A DNA stretch of 64,000 nucleotides from Amyloporia xantha (taxonomy: Eukaryota; Basidiomycota; Agaricomycetes; Polyporales; Adustoporiaceae): positions 1,736,001 through 1,800,000 of the forward strand of contig JAYKKR010000004.1 of assembly GCA_036971615.1 (NCBI GenBank), read 5' to 3'. Shown here piece by piece: positions 1-10,055 of this stretch (position 1 is the first letter of the stretch; every line of letters starts with the position of its first letter). The notes beneath the pieces are model-generated. The model saw only the letters and a program-made list of their open reading frames with translations, was not told the origin of the DNA and searched no databases. The position numbers were made by a program, and so were the translations under genes.

Positions 1-796
1 ACTGCCTCGTCGTCATGCGTAACCATGACTCATTCCTTACTCAGCTATCACCTGACTCCTACTTCGCATTACTCATGCTCAACCATGACTAGCTATATAA
101 ACCCCTACTTACTCACTCTATCCCTTAGTCTTTCGCTCTTGTATAACTACTGTCTTACAGCACTACTTTGAATAACATCGCTCTCGCTCTACGTCGCACC
201 GTAGGCTACCTTCGTCCCCACTGTGCTCCTAACACCAGAACCCTTCCAGCAATCCAACAACCTCAATGCTCCTCCACAAATGCTCCAACCCAATCCAAAC
301 AGTCCTCTCAACTCCCAACAGACCACCCGACCCATTCCATCACCATCAAGCTCATGTGGGAACTCACAGAGGTAGAGATGAAGCATGGCGCAGTGATGCA
401 ACGGTACGAAGCTGGAGATGCTCTCAGCAACTCAGCTAGAGGCTTACACTCAGCTTATGTTAGAGGGAGTGCTCGGACGCACAGATCACGTGATTTAGGC
501 GCCCATATGTCGTACATAGCTGTGGTCTCTGCCTGTATCTATCCTTAATCCGTGCTATGAGTAGCCTTTGGTTAGGTGTCGGTGTATGTGTCGGGTTAGC
601 TGTTTTGGCGCCTACTCTCCCTCCTGAGTTTCTAGGAGTATATCTGCTCTCTGAGCACCCCTTTGTGTCTGTGTTTCCTCTATTCGCGCGACAGCTTATG
701 ACACAGAAGATCGAGGCCGGAGACTTGACTCGAATGGCAAGATTCGCCAACACAAACCTTGAAGTGTGGACAGCAAGGGGAGGATGCAGGCAAAGA
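1..796. other. Repeat-like DNA without a convincing gene
   Basis: No supported gene. A TATATAAA box lies at 94-101, followed by a pyrimidine-rich stretch, which resembles a core promoter or the promoter part of an old LTR. Downstream there is a 126-codon open frame (168-548) with Pro/Gln/Ser-rich composition and no family I recognise. It could be the remains of a retroelement leader, but no primer-binding site, LTR terminus or gag motif is visible. Confidence 0.3.
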
Positions 797-1010
797 ATGC
801 ATCAGGAAAAACGCATCTGGTACTAGGACACTCTAGGACTGTCGTAGAGTGTCCTAGAGCACTCAGAGCACTTAGAGTGCCCAGAGTGCTCAGAGTGTCC
901 CAGGTTGCCCTCAGACTAACCCCTTCTAGCTCAAATCTCTGAGAGTGTCACAGAGTACTCCCAGCATGTACCTAAGTTACTCTGACAGTACACTTAAAGA
1001 CATATTTATT
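797..1010 (+). repeat. Palindrome-rich repeat, unoccupied relative of element 1 target site
   Basis: This copy reads GCATCAGGAAAAAC, then GGTACTAG (819-826), then a run of interleaved palindromes built from GGACACTCTAGGAC and CACTCAGAGTG units. The same left part ends at 3980 and the same right part resumes at 27501, so this locus is what element 1's target looked like before insertion. It is paralogous, not allelic, and carries a few substitutions. The nature of the repeat family is unknown to me. Confidence 0.8.
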
Positions 1011-1944
1011 GCTCCCAGATTGTCACAGAATGTTCTTAGATAAGGACAGAGTATTGGAAAATAAATATATTGTATTCATGCGTATTACACTAAAGCCCAC
1101 TGTCTAGCATGTAGTATGAACCAGCACAGTATCCAGCATCCGACATTCCATTCTCTACCACTTACCATGTCAAGTAATTGAATTAAGCAGCAGCAAGAAA
1201 GGTACATACATACCAGCTACCTGACATATATGCAAGCTGGTGGACAACGCAATCAGATATAGTCATTGATCAATTAAATTCAGGCTTACCACAATGTTCC
1301 AACAAGATGTGGATACAGTAGTCAAGTGAATGGCGCAAGACAGAGGGAGAAGGGAGGGCACATGGATAGAAGACAAGCTAATGAGAATCTAAGAAGGCGT
1401 AAGAAAGTCAAAAAATGATACAGAAATTGTGGTCCAAACATGACTTACATAGATTGCATGCGCCCAGTGTCAGAAGCACCATGAAGGACAGATGAAGGAC
1501 AGTTGCATGCCAAGTAAATGTCATATCTAGTATATATGGTTGACACGTCAGAGTTTATCTTCAAGATATAACTTGAATTCGACTCACCTTTCATTGTCGG
1601 TTCATGACCGCATAACCATAGTGCTAGATACTATTGATATTTGAATCAGAAACTGATGTTAATGTTGTGTAGAAATAGATAGGAAAAGAAAGAAAATATT
1701 GACTTACCTGAGCCTACAATGACCGGCAAACAGCTACACTTCATTCAGAGATGCCAGCACATCAGTGATACAGAACTGCTCAGAAGGAGGCAATAGCAAG
1801 CTAGATGTGTATCAGAGATCAGAAAGAGAATGATTGAGTGAGCAGAAATGAACAGAAACAGTAAAGTGGCAGGGAGGAAGATGAAGCCAAGTGAGTGTTG
1901 TGGAAGAGATGCGACAGTGAAAATGAGCGCTGAGCAGTCCCAAT
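1011..1944. other. AT-rich non-coding stretch
   Basis: AT-rich DNA continuing from the palindromic repeat, with stop codons in all frames and no domain. It resembles the 27600-28237 stretch in composition and position behind the palindromes, suggesting one longer repeat family, but I could not align the two confidently beyond about 200 bases. Confidence 0.4.
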
Positions 1945-3080
1945 TTGGGCATGAGTCTGTCGCGACAGACTGAGTCTGATCTAGGGTTAGGGTCGGTATG
2001 GACTTGTGCAGATTTGCACGTCTCTTCAGCCTGCGCCAATCCCACCACTCATCCCGCTCCCTCCACCACCTTTGTCCTCTCCTCCTCGGCCGCTTGTTCT
2101 CATTTGTCTCCGCGCCCTGCTATCGCTCGTGCATCTCCATGCAATTCTCTGGAAGGCAGGTTTCGACGCGTCATTCGCGTCCGCCCCGTGATCGACTGTC
2201 AAATCGATTGTCCCTGGTGCACGCCTGATGCTGCAGTCGTTCCCGCCCAACGGCAGATGGGTTGTCTCTTTTTCTGCTAACACACGGCTCTCTGTCCCGC
2301 ACCTCAGCGCGTTTGACAGCTTTGAGGATTCACCAGCCAGCGCCCCGGCTAGCCACAGACTTGCACGAGCACATTTGGCGCTGTCGTCGTCCTGCGGAAG
2401 ACTCCCTCCTGATGCACCACCATCACCAGCGCCCTCGCCCTCGCCGTCTCTGGCACCCGAGTTTCGCGGCCGTGCCAGCACAACGGCCGAGTGAAAGCAG
2501 GTGCGTGGCAGGGTGCTGGCATGTGAGCACTGACTCGAACGACGGTGCGAGGCATAGGGAACGGGATCGCAACGACGGCCGCGACGAGCCGTCGCCCTTG
2601 CCGTTGCCTCGACGCCTTCACCCTCGCCCTCGCCTTTGCCTCAACGCCTTTGCCCTCGCCCTCGCTTTGACGTCATTCCTCTCGCCCATGTGCTCGATGC
2701 CCTTGACACCCCCGACGCGCTTGCTCTCACCCATGCCGTCGACACCATCGCTCTCACCCACACGCTCGACACCCCACTCTCGCCGACACGCTCGCCGCCC
2801 TCGCTCTCACCCACGCCATTGATGCCGTCAACGCGCTCACTCTTGCCTACTGTCACGAGTTGACATCGAGCATTTCTTCCTTTCTATATACGGACAATTT
2901 TCTCCTTTTACTCATCGTTATTTTCCCCTCTTATTCGAACGGCCATTCTACTGTACACATCGCAAGCTCCTTGTTCATGGACTTAGACGCGTCGACCATT
3001 ACAGGTCACATGTTCCCTTCCCACGGACTGCGTCCCGCCTTCCCTTTACGGACGTTTACTTAAGCACGGTGCCGGCCGAC
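1945..3080. repeat. Low-complexity, imperfect short tandem repeats
   Basis: Several overlapping open frames on both strands arise from C-rich and CTC/GCC-rich sequence. From about 2600 to 2860 imperfect units of the type CTCTCACCCA..GTCGACACC recur, so the open frames are a by-product of composition. I see no conserved domain and no consistent exon pattern. Confidence 0.4.
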
Positions 3081-3972
3081 CTCGGGCCCCGCCAGGCTCC
3101 GCTCACGACATCACTTATGACTCATAGCCTGCTTACTCAGGCTGCGCACAGACCACCTGCGCACGGACCATGTAGATAGCCTGCCCTGAACTCTTGCAGT
3201 ATATAAGTAGTACGCCTCTGCCTGGGGACTTCAGTTTCGACCTCTTGTCCCTAGGTAAGCCAAGCTTGCCTGTATATACTTACCATTACTTACATCTATT
3301 TTACCTTGTCCCTAGCCTCTGATTCGAGCTCTGCTCATCGTCGCTTCGATAAGATCCTAGTCGAACGCCCTCAGCCCTTGTTAGGTTTGTCCGTCCTCTG
3401 TCGCTCGACTCATAGTCGCGACATTAGGTCGAAACTCCCCATCGCTGCCGGCGTTCACCAAAAGAACTCTCATATCCCTTTCACTTCCAATAGGTTGGGT
3501 GGTGCGCACCTCTACTATACGTCGTAGAATACCCTTACTGTGGAATAGGCGGGGACCCGGTGCTCGTGACGCCATCTCCAGAAAGCCATAAGTAGATAGT
3601 AGACACATCGCCACCACTAGTGGAACGAGCTTTCAGAAACTGCACTTCAGTGGGCGTTTCTTGTTGGGTAACCAACGCGTAGCGCAGATTCCTGCAGCAT
3701 AATAGTCAAAAGCTGTATTGGGTCCTACGTGAATTGCGAACCACTAGGGGATCTCTTGGGCGCTGTACTATACCCTTTAGTTCCACGGTCTTTCTTACGT
3801 ACGCGCACTTCCCCTTCCTCCATCCATTGTGGCGAGCGGAGAAACCCTCCCTTGTCACGGACTAGAGCACGCCTTCGACACCGAGGATCTTTGTGATTGT
3901 GCCCTCCACGAAGCTGGTTGGTTCGACTGTCGTCAGCAACCGTGCCCTAACCGCATCAGGAAAAACATATTT
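3081..3972. other. Possible degenerate LTR/promoter fragment
   Basis: A TATATAAG box at 3200-3207 is followed by pyrimidine-rich sequence and then by about 700 bases with no long frame. This is compatible with an old solo LTR, but no matching second LTR or target duplication is visible. The last part (3952-3972, GCATCAGGAAAAAC-type) belongs to the repeat into which element 1 inserted. Confidence 0.25.
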
Positions 3973-3980
3973 GGTACTAG
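3973..3980 (+). repeat. Left target site duplication of element 1 (GGTACTAG)
   Basis: GGTACTAG stands directly before the left end of element 1 and recurs directly after its right end at 27501-27508. Eight bases is the duplication length known for Zisupton/KDZ-type transposons. The next bases, GA, also match, so the duplication cannot be told from one of 9-10 bases by sequence alone. Confidence 0.85.
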
Positions 3981-4110
3981 GAGCCCGTTCAGTCATATTC
4001 ACCTGACTCATAGGATATATATGGTTGACAATGTGCCCTGACCCAAGGGACGCCGGATGTCGGCCGACGCTGCAGCAGGGCCTTGAGATTCAGGCTCGGC
4101 CGGTTGCTCT
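3981..4110 (+). repeat. Left terminal inverted repeat of element 1
   Basis: Begins GAGCCCGTTCAGTCATATTC and continues with CTGACTCATAGGATATATATG and a GACGCCGGATGTCGGCCGACG block. The same blocks occur in the same order, inverted, at 27400-27500, and directly at 28238-28330 at the exposed end of element 2. Confidence 0.8.
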
Positions 4111-4129
4111 CACCACTATATAGGCTTAC

Positions 4130-4600
4130 AGGCTCGCGCGATATACTCTGCTTGTCCGCGACAATTCCTCCCTGTCTCCCTGGCTCGGCCGAGGCACTGC
4201 TGTTCCCTGTCCTGTAGCCTCGCGCGATGTGCTCTGTTTTCCCGCGACAATTCCTCCCTGTCTCCCTGGCTCGGCCGAGGTGCTGCTGTTCCCTGTCCTG
4301 TAGCCTCGCGCGATGTGCTCTGTTTTTCCGCGACAATTCCTCCCTGTCTCCCTGGCTCGGCCGAGGTGCTGCTGTTCCCTGTCCTGTAGCCTCGCGCGAT
4401 GTGCTCTGTTTTCCCGCGACAATTCCTCCCTGTCTCCCTGGCTCGGCCGAGGTGCTGCTGTTCCCTGTCCTGTAGCCTCGCGCGATGTGCTCTGTTTTTC
4501 CGCGACAATTCCTCCCTGTCTCCCTGGCTCGGCCGAGGTGCTGCTGTCCTCTGTCTGGCAGGCTCGCGCCATGTGACATTTTCCTCGGCGACAATTGCCC
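4130..4600 (+). repeat. Subterminal 86-base tandem array of element 1
   Basis: About five and a half copies of an 86-base unit; the word ATGTGCTCTG or its variant starts at 4141, 4227, 4313, 4399 and 4485. Each unit carries TCGGCCGA (4185, 4271, 4357, 4443, 4529) and, 35-36 bases on, a related TCGCGCGA. The two-site layout and the period match the arrays of elements 2 and 3 although the rest of the unit differs. Likely protein-binding sites for transposition; open frames across the array are artefacts of the repeat. Confidence 0.85.
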
Positions 4601-5143
4601 ACTGGCTGCCCCTGTCCTCCCACCAAAATCGCTTGCAGGCGGACAGCTTCACACTGTGGGGACTATCAAATTGCAAGTGAGTCTTGCCCATGTTTTACTC
4701 ATGTACATGCCATCATCTGCCTGCACCGCGGACAATTAGTTGCCAATACTCATGGCTCTCGCGCAAAACAATAGTGAAGATCGCGACTGGCAGAGTTCAC
4801 CATAGAGACCTCGCGAGAGCATATTCACCCCGGGAATACAACCCATACTAAACTCTGCCAGTTCGTCAAGTGGCTCGCAACCATAAGCACCATTAAACAT
4901 CAATGGATAAACGGTGCAAGAGGGCCACCGCGAGTTTGGGAAAGTCCATCGCGGGTCGCGCGCGCGAGCACGACAACTCCACTCAGGCTGTCGCGACCAT
5001 GGCCACTTGTAGCGAAAGGCCCCGTTATGTGTATACTGCCGAAGTGACTAATTTCATAACTCAAACTAGGGTACATACCAAGCATACAGGAGGTGAACTT
5101 CATGGTAAATTTGCAGGAAAAAAGTACATGGCTAAAGTCGCGT

Positions 5144-6524
5144 CTACTCGGGAGGACCGTCCTCGTGCTCGTCCCAGGACGGAGACCCATGCACCCACAA
5201 CTTCGTCTCCACCTTGGAGATCCTACTTTTTATGCTCGTTGTGCTCAGGTGCTGCCGAATTCCCCGCTCCAACAAGAGGATGTCGTTGAGCGCGTCGATG
5301 TCATGGTCGACCGCGATCAATTGGTCGCGAGCGTGTCGCCACATGTCGCGGAGATATGTGGCCTCGGTCGCGATAGGAAATCCTATGCTGGATGAATGGT
5401 TGAATCAAAAACATGAAACATTTGCCCACCATTGCTAATTTTATCCTTGATATGCGCGTAGCGCGCGGCGAGAGAAGTAGGTGGCAAAGGTGCTACTTCC
5501 CCGAGATGACCTGCCGCGACATCATCGCGGCGCGGAGCGTCATGGACGTCAGGGGCAGAATCTGTATTTCTCGTCTCGACTTGAGGAGCACTTCTGGAAT
5601 GGCCTTCGTCCACAATGTGTTCAATTGTGCTGTGGGTATTGAAGTTTTCGTGACGCTCCCCACCCTGCCTCTTGGTTCTGGCCTCAGCGCTGATGCGGGC
5701 GACTACTTGAGGTTCTTCATCGAAGTCATCGCTAAAATCGTCAAGAAGGATGGGCGACCGTTCGCGACTGCGCTCTGTTCCTGTATATCAGAGGTTCGCC
5801 CTATGTTATTATATCAAATGGAACACACTTGCCTTCACTCCCATGGCGTTCCATAACCTCCATAGCCTCCTTCAACACGCTTTTTAGGCCGACAGGTGAG
5901 CGGTCACGGTAGAATGCTACAATCAATATCAGTTCAATCCAAAGAGGAACTTCCTCACACACTCTGATGGACAATATTGTTGTGAGTTGGAACAATTCCG
6001 CGGCCGCGTCGGGCACGTCGAGGTCGAAGTCGCGGTCGAAGTCGAGGTCGCGGAGGTCGCGGTCAAGGTCGAGGTCGCGGTCGAAGTCAAGGTCGCGGAG
6101 GTCGCGGTCCAGGTCGCGGTCGAGGTCGCGGTGGAGGTCGAGGTCGCGGTCGAGGTCGATTGGGGTTCGCGCGCGGTTCAAATCTTCACGCCAATGCTAG
6201 ATAAGTGCCCATTCCATGTGGATATGAGGACATACCTGGATCCAAATCAAAAAATCCAAATCAATCGGGGTGCGTGCGCGGCCACCCGAGTTCTCGTCTC
6301 GGGGCACTGAATCGCGGTCTTCAAGATCGGAAATCAGTCGTATTAACATCAGCCACAAAGTGGAGATCGCGATCACTGTACTCACCTCTAGTCATAAGAG
6401 TTCCGCGGGCCTCAGACATGAGCACGTCGGGGGAGATCTGTGCGCGCCTTCGATTGGATTTGCCTATGGGTTGTCAGTACTCATCACAGCTGTGGACGAG
6501 GTCCTCACGGTTCTCCATGTCCAT
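5144..6524 (-). CDS. RSPIDL-repeat protein, left copy of element 1
   Basis: Function unknown to me. The gene runs right to left from ATG at 6524 (MDMEN, then a GTGAGG donor, as in the sister genes) to TAG at 5144. Small exons each carry a variant of the peptide R-x-R-S/T-P-I/V-x-L (RARTPIDLD twice, RDRSPVGL, RERSPILL), joined by acidic linkers. One exon holds a long Arg-Asp-Leu-Asp repeat encoded by a minisatellite (6010-6165). The last exon (5144-5382) has the most conserved block, FPIATEATYLRDMWRHARDQ followed by LIAVDHDIDAL, and predicts a helix. The same gene flanks the Zn2Cys6 gene in every element, in divergent orientation, which suggests joint regulation. The (S/T)P motifs could be phosphorylation or docking sites; that is inference. 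Exon junctions are approximate. Confidence 0.6.
6010..6165 (-). repeat. Coding minisatellite (Arg-Asp-Leu-Asp)n
   Basis: A GACCTCGACCGC-type repeat inside an exon of the RSPIDL protein gene. In the coding frame it gives alternating RDLD/FD units directly after an RTPIDLD motif. The opposite strand shows a Val-Glu-Val-Ala frame, which is a shadow. The unit itself contains the CGCGAC/GTCGCG word that is scattered throughout elements 1 and 2. Confidence 0.75.
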
Positions 6525-6883
6525 GTTCATCGATCGCGGTGTTTGTGGTCGCGACGAGGTGGGAATGCTAAGTTGTTTTCATGAGCTTATGAACATTGCA
6601 CAGGAATTTGTATTAGCACCTACTTGCAGCGGAAAGACTGGATGAGAGTACAAAGACGCGTAGCAGTTGACTTGGGATAGGAGGTCGCGATCGATTCAGG
6701 CGCCCACGTGACAAGACGATCGAAAATCGGCGATCACCTGAGCGCGCGTTGACGCGTTGCTGACATAACCCGCAACCCGTTCAGCACTTGAAGGTCGCGC
6801 GCGTCCAAGTTCATTCTGTCTTCCTCTTACCATCACCGCCACTCCAGCCTCTCTCGCTTTTCTAACCTCGCTTCTCACTGAAA
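6525..6883. promoter_or_regulatory. Bidirectional promoter of the RSPIDL/Zn2Cys6 gene pair
   Basis: Divergent intergenic region. A conserved box spans 6756-6810: GTTGCTGACATAAC, then GCAACCCGTTCAGCACTTGA, then AGGTCGCGCGCGTCCAAGT. It recurs almost base for base at 30249-30303 in element 2 and, more diverged and inverted, at 25311-25366. A CACGTGAC E-box-like word lies upstream at 6705. A pyrimidine-rich tract just before the ATG of the rightward gene fits a fungal transcription start. Which factor binds is unknown. Confidence 0.6.
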
Positions 6884-9690
6884 ATGTCCGACGCCGTCGT
6901 CCGCCAGCTCACCATCGACACCGCGACCGCGCGTATGGCGGCCGCGCTCGCTGCGCGCCCGCCCCGGGCACACAAGGCTACGTGCTCTACGAGGAGTCCT
7001 TCTACTCCGAGTTTGTGAGTACATAGCAGCCACTCATATGAGAACAGCTAACATCTTTTTCATTTCTAGAAAAAGGGCTGGCACGCGTTCCGCGACGCTC
7101 CCCGGGATGTGCGCGGGTCTCTGCGCGTGCCTATGTTGCTGTGCAGCGCACTCAGGAGTACGCCGACTCTCGCAACGGCGCCGACCTCCGCAACATCAGA
7201 GTCGACGATCCTCGCATCTCCTCGAGCGGCATGAAGAACTTCGTCATCCCTGGGCCAACTCAGGAGGTGGAGCTGGGGAACGATCAGTGGTGGGCCAAGA
7301 GAGGTAAGCACAGTGCATGTCAGTTGTCGAGGCCACTGACAAATGCTAACATCTTTCACAGCAGGAGCTCCTCCAGCGGCGCGCGAGACGCTTGCGCAAG
7401 CTCCGACGCCGGAAGCATCGACGTCGCGCGTCCCTGTCCAGAAACGGAAGTCGGATGCGCACCAGGACAGCGAGACCGCGAAGAGCAAGGCAGCAAAGCC
7501 CTCCGCTCAGGCAGACGCTGCCACCCAATCGCGCACACCCCCACCAGCGGCACCCACAGCGCAGCCCACCGCGGCCTCTATGGAGACAACACAGCAGCCC
7601 AAGAGGACAAAACCGCGGTTCGCGTTGCCCCCAGTAAATGCGCCCCCTCGCATGAAGCGCCCGGTTGTCCGGCCATCCCTGAAGAGGCCACTCGTCGACT
7701 CGGACGACAGTCCAATCGTTCTGGATTGTGTGAGGGTGCCGCCGCTACCTGAAAAAAGAAGCCGTCAAATGCAAAAGGCAAGAAGCGGGCACGTGAGGAA
7801 GAGGTGGAGGTGGAAGTGGTGGGTGGACGCGACGAGGAAGAAGAGGAGGACGATGAGAATGGGGACAAGGAGGACAAGGAGGAGGATGACGACGAGGACG
7901 AGGAGGACGCGCCGCCTCCGCGCAACGGCGAGAAGACGACCGCAGGCAAGAATGCGCCGCGCCGGTCCGCACGCACCAAGGAGAAGCAGCCTGAGCACAC
8001 CACAAGGGCCGCTGCAGAGGCTGCAAGGATCGAAGAGGCGTCTGCAGTAGCAGTGAAATCTGTAAGTCATTGCATCGTCGCGATTGTTTTACGCTCACCT
8101 GCTGGTCTGTAGGTCGTCAGCTGTGGTGTATGCGCGCAGGCCAAAAAGGTGTGCATGGTCGCGACATCACACTTCGGGCGCTGCATGTACTGCGCGCGCA
8201 ACAAGGGCAAGTGCTCTCTGGTTCCTCGGCGACCCAACGGCAAGGCGATCACTGGCCACCAGACCGCGACGGACACCGCAAAAGTGTTTCAAGAATACGC
8301 GCAGAAATGCATCCGCGACAAGGTTGCGCCGCCGGCATGGACCGTCTGGGTGAAAGACCTGGGCTTCTTGCACCAGAACAGTGACAACAAGAACATACTC
8401 CCCAACGGCCAGCTATTCGAGGAGTATGAGGCCGAGTTGGCTCAGGCGAAGAAAACCGCCGGCAAACCAACTCGCGGTGCGGTGAAGAAGACGCGGCCAA
8501 AACGAGACAGTCGCCTTGAGCGCACCTCACCGCTGCTCGACATCGACGCCGAGGACCCAGTAGAGCCAGTTGCAGGGCCCAGCCGCGCGAAGAAGCCCAA
8601 GACCGCGCCATCTCGCCGTGACCCCACACCGCCCGCCTACGTCTACCTCAAGGACCAGGAGAACCAGTGGGAGCATCACCAACTCGAAAGGTTCGACGAG
8701 CCGCAGCAAAGTCCCATTGCGCGCGAAGAGGAGGACCGCGGTCTTGCGGAGACCAACCAGGAGGCCCATCGCGCGCGCGAGACACACTCCGAGGCCTCCC
8801 ACGAGCAGCTCGCCAAGGACCAAACGGAGACCGCGCAGCTGAAGGAGACGGTCGTGGCCTTGCAAGAAAAGGTCGCCATGCTCGAGGACATCGCGAGGAG
8901 GCATGAGGCTGCCATAGTGCCCCTGGAGAAGATGGAAGACACGGTCACCGAAGTTGCCGTGCAGCTCAGGGACTTCCTCATGGAGAAGGTCCAAACATCG
9001 TTTGGAGACTATGAGGAGGATGTCGCGAGCTTGACGGAGCGCTTGGCGGCAGTGGAGGTTGCGGGGGGCACGGGCGAGGCGCGTGTCCTGCTCGAGAGCT
9101 TGACCGAGCGCATGGGTGCGGTCGAGGTTGCTGGGAGCGCTATCGAGGCGCGCGTCTTGCAGGTGGAGGAGCAACAGGAGAACATGGAAGAGTCCATGGA
9201 GAATCTCGACACGCGCGTCGAGACGGTAAGTGCGCAGGTCAACGCACTGAACAGCGCGGTCGCCTCCATCGAGCCCGAGCACCTCCAAGCGTCAATCATC
9301 AACCTTCGCGAGGAGTTCAAGAAGGTGCAGCAGTCCCTCAACGCATCGAGCATGCAAGCCTCGCTGGACACCATCTCTGCGCAGATTGACGGGTACGCGG
9401 GGCAGATGGAGGGCATCCGCAAGCAAGTCCTGGACCTCAGCGCTCGACGGGCCTATGTGCCAGAGCCCTTGTTCCAAAGCGCGGCTTCGCGCGCGACTTC
9501 TACCGCCGCCCTCGCGAGCAACATCAGCCAGGACAGTGTTCAAACACGGGATCCAAGCACGACCGCGGTGACGCGAGTTTCAATCCAGGCCGCGGATGTT
9601 CACAAAATTGCGACTGGTGGAGAACAGCAGGGGAGGACTCACAGCGCGGCACATCGTCCGCATAGATTTCTTTTTACGACGAATATTTAG
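6884..9690 (+). CDS. Zn2Cys6-like coiled-coil protein, left copy of element 1
   Basis: Probably a nuclear DNA-binding protein; exact role unknown. Exons about 6884-7014, 7070-7303, 7362-8061 and 8113-9690. Order in the protein: a conserved N-terminal region ending in a KKGWHAFRDAP block; a WW(A/T)-ended segment; a basic/proline-rich region; a Glu/Asp run (near 7840-7910); then at the start of the last exon six cysteines spaced C-x2-C-x6-C-x9-C-x2-C-x6-C (CGVC...C...CMYC...C), which fits the fungal binuclear zinc cluster. The rest is heptad-rich coiled coil, with a conserved ISAQIDGYAGQMEGI block near the end. Unusually for this zinc cluster it lies mid-protein. Frame breaks of one base near 6966, 7133 and 7757 are seen against the sister copies; the last exon is one long intact frame of over 500 codons. 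Divergent from the RSPIDL gene. Confidence 0.7.
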
Positions 9691-10055
9691 ATGTACATAC
9701 CATAGTCTCGCGAGCGCATGGGACTTCAACAGTCCCAAAAACTACTATATAAATGATTATAATTCCAGTCCAATTTCTGCGCGCGACTCAAGTTGTGAAA
9801 GAGTGGAGCAATAGTCTCTGATTAACACAAGTCTGTACAGGTCTGGAATTACAATGCATTAGATTGCCCATTAGGTGGAACATCACAAATAAGACAGCAG
9901 ACGCCACAGGCAATACTTATCGGGTGCCTTCTAAGATATCTGGTCAAAACTCGTCCGCGACTCAACAATCGCCACTAAATAACCGCGACTCAGCAACTGA
10001 CACTGGACAACCGCGACTGCGTGACGCGCCGCGCCTTGCATGGGTATCACAGGCC
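9691..10055. other. Convergent 3' intergenic region
   Basis: Lies between the 3' ends of the Zn2Cys6 gene and the HMG-like gene. AT-richer than its surroundings, with stops in all frames and TATATAAA/AATAAG-type words that could serve 3' end formation. Nothing else seen. Confidence 0.4.

Noticed and set aside
2262..2822. 186-codon Pro/Arg/Ser-rich frame
   Set aside because: Low-complexity and imperfect tandem repeats; equally long frames on the other strand; no domain.
4130..4600. CRISPR-like regular repeats (also 42514-43130 and 60096-60450)
   Set aside because: Units are 86-87 bases in direct tandem without unique spacers, in a eukaryotic context, at transposon ends.
3989..4691. Long overlapping open frames on both strands coding for Arg/Gly/Glu-rich repeats
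   Set aside because: They lie on the 86-base tandem array; as 86 is not a multiple of three, the same peptides appear in all frames. No start, intron or homologue supports a gene.
5987..6310. Plus-strand Val-Glu-Val-Ala repeat frame
   Set aside because: Shadow of the Arg-Asp-Leu-Asp repeat on the minus strand, where splice sites and conserved motifs lie.
7578..8098. Minus-strand Ser/Leu/Pro-rich frames opposite the acidic exon
   Set aside because: Produced by reverse complement of a Glu/Asp-coding run; no conserved block.
8527..9288. 253-codon minus-strand frame
   Set aside because: Opposite the intact coiled-coil exon of the Zn2Cys6 gene; codon bias of that exon keeps the other strand open.
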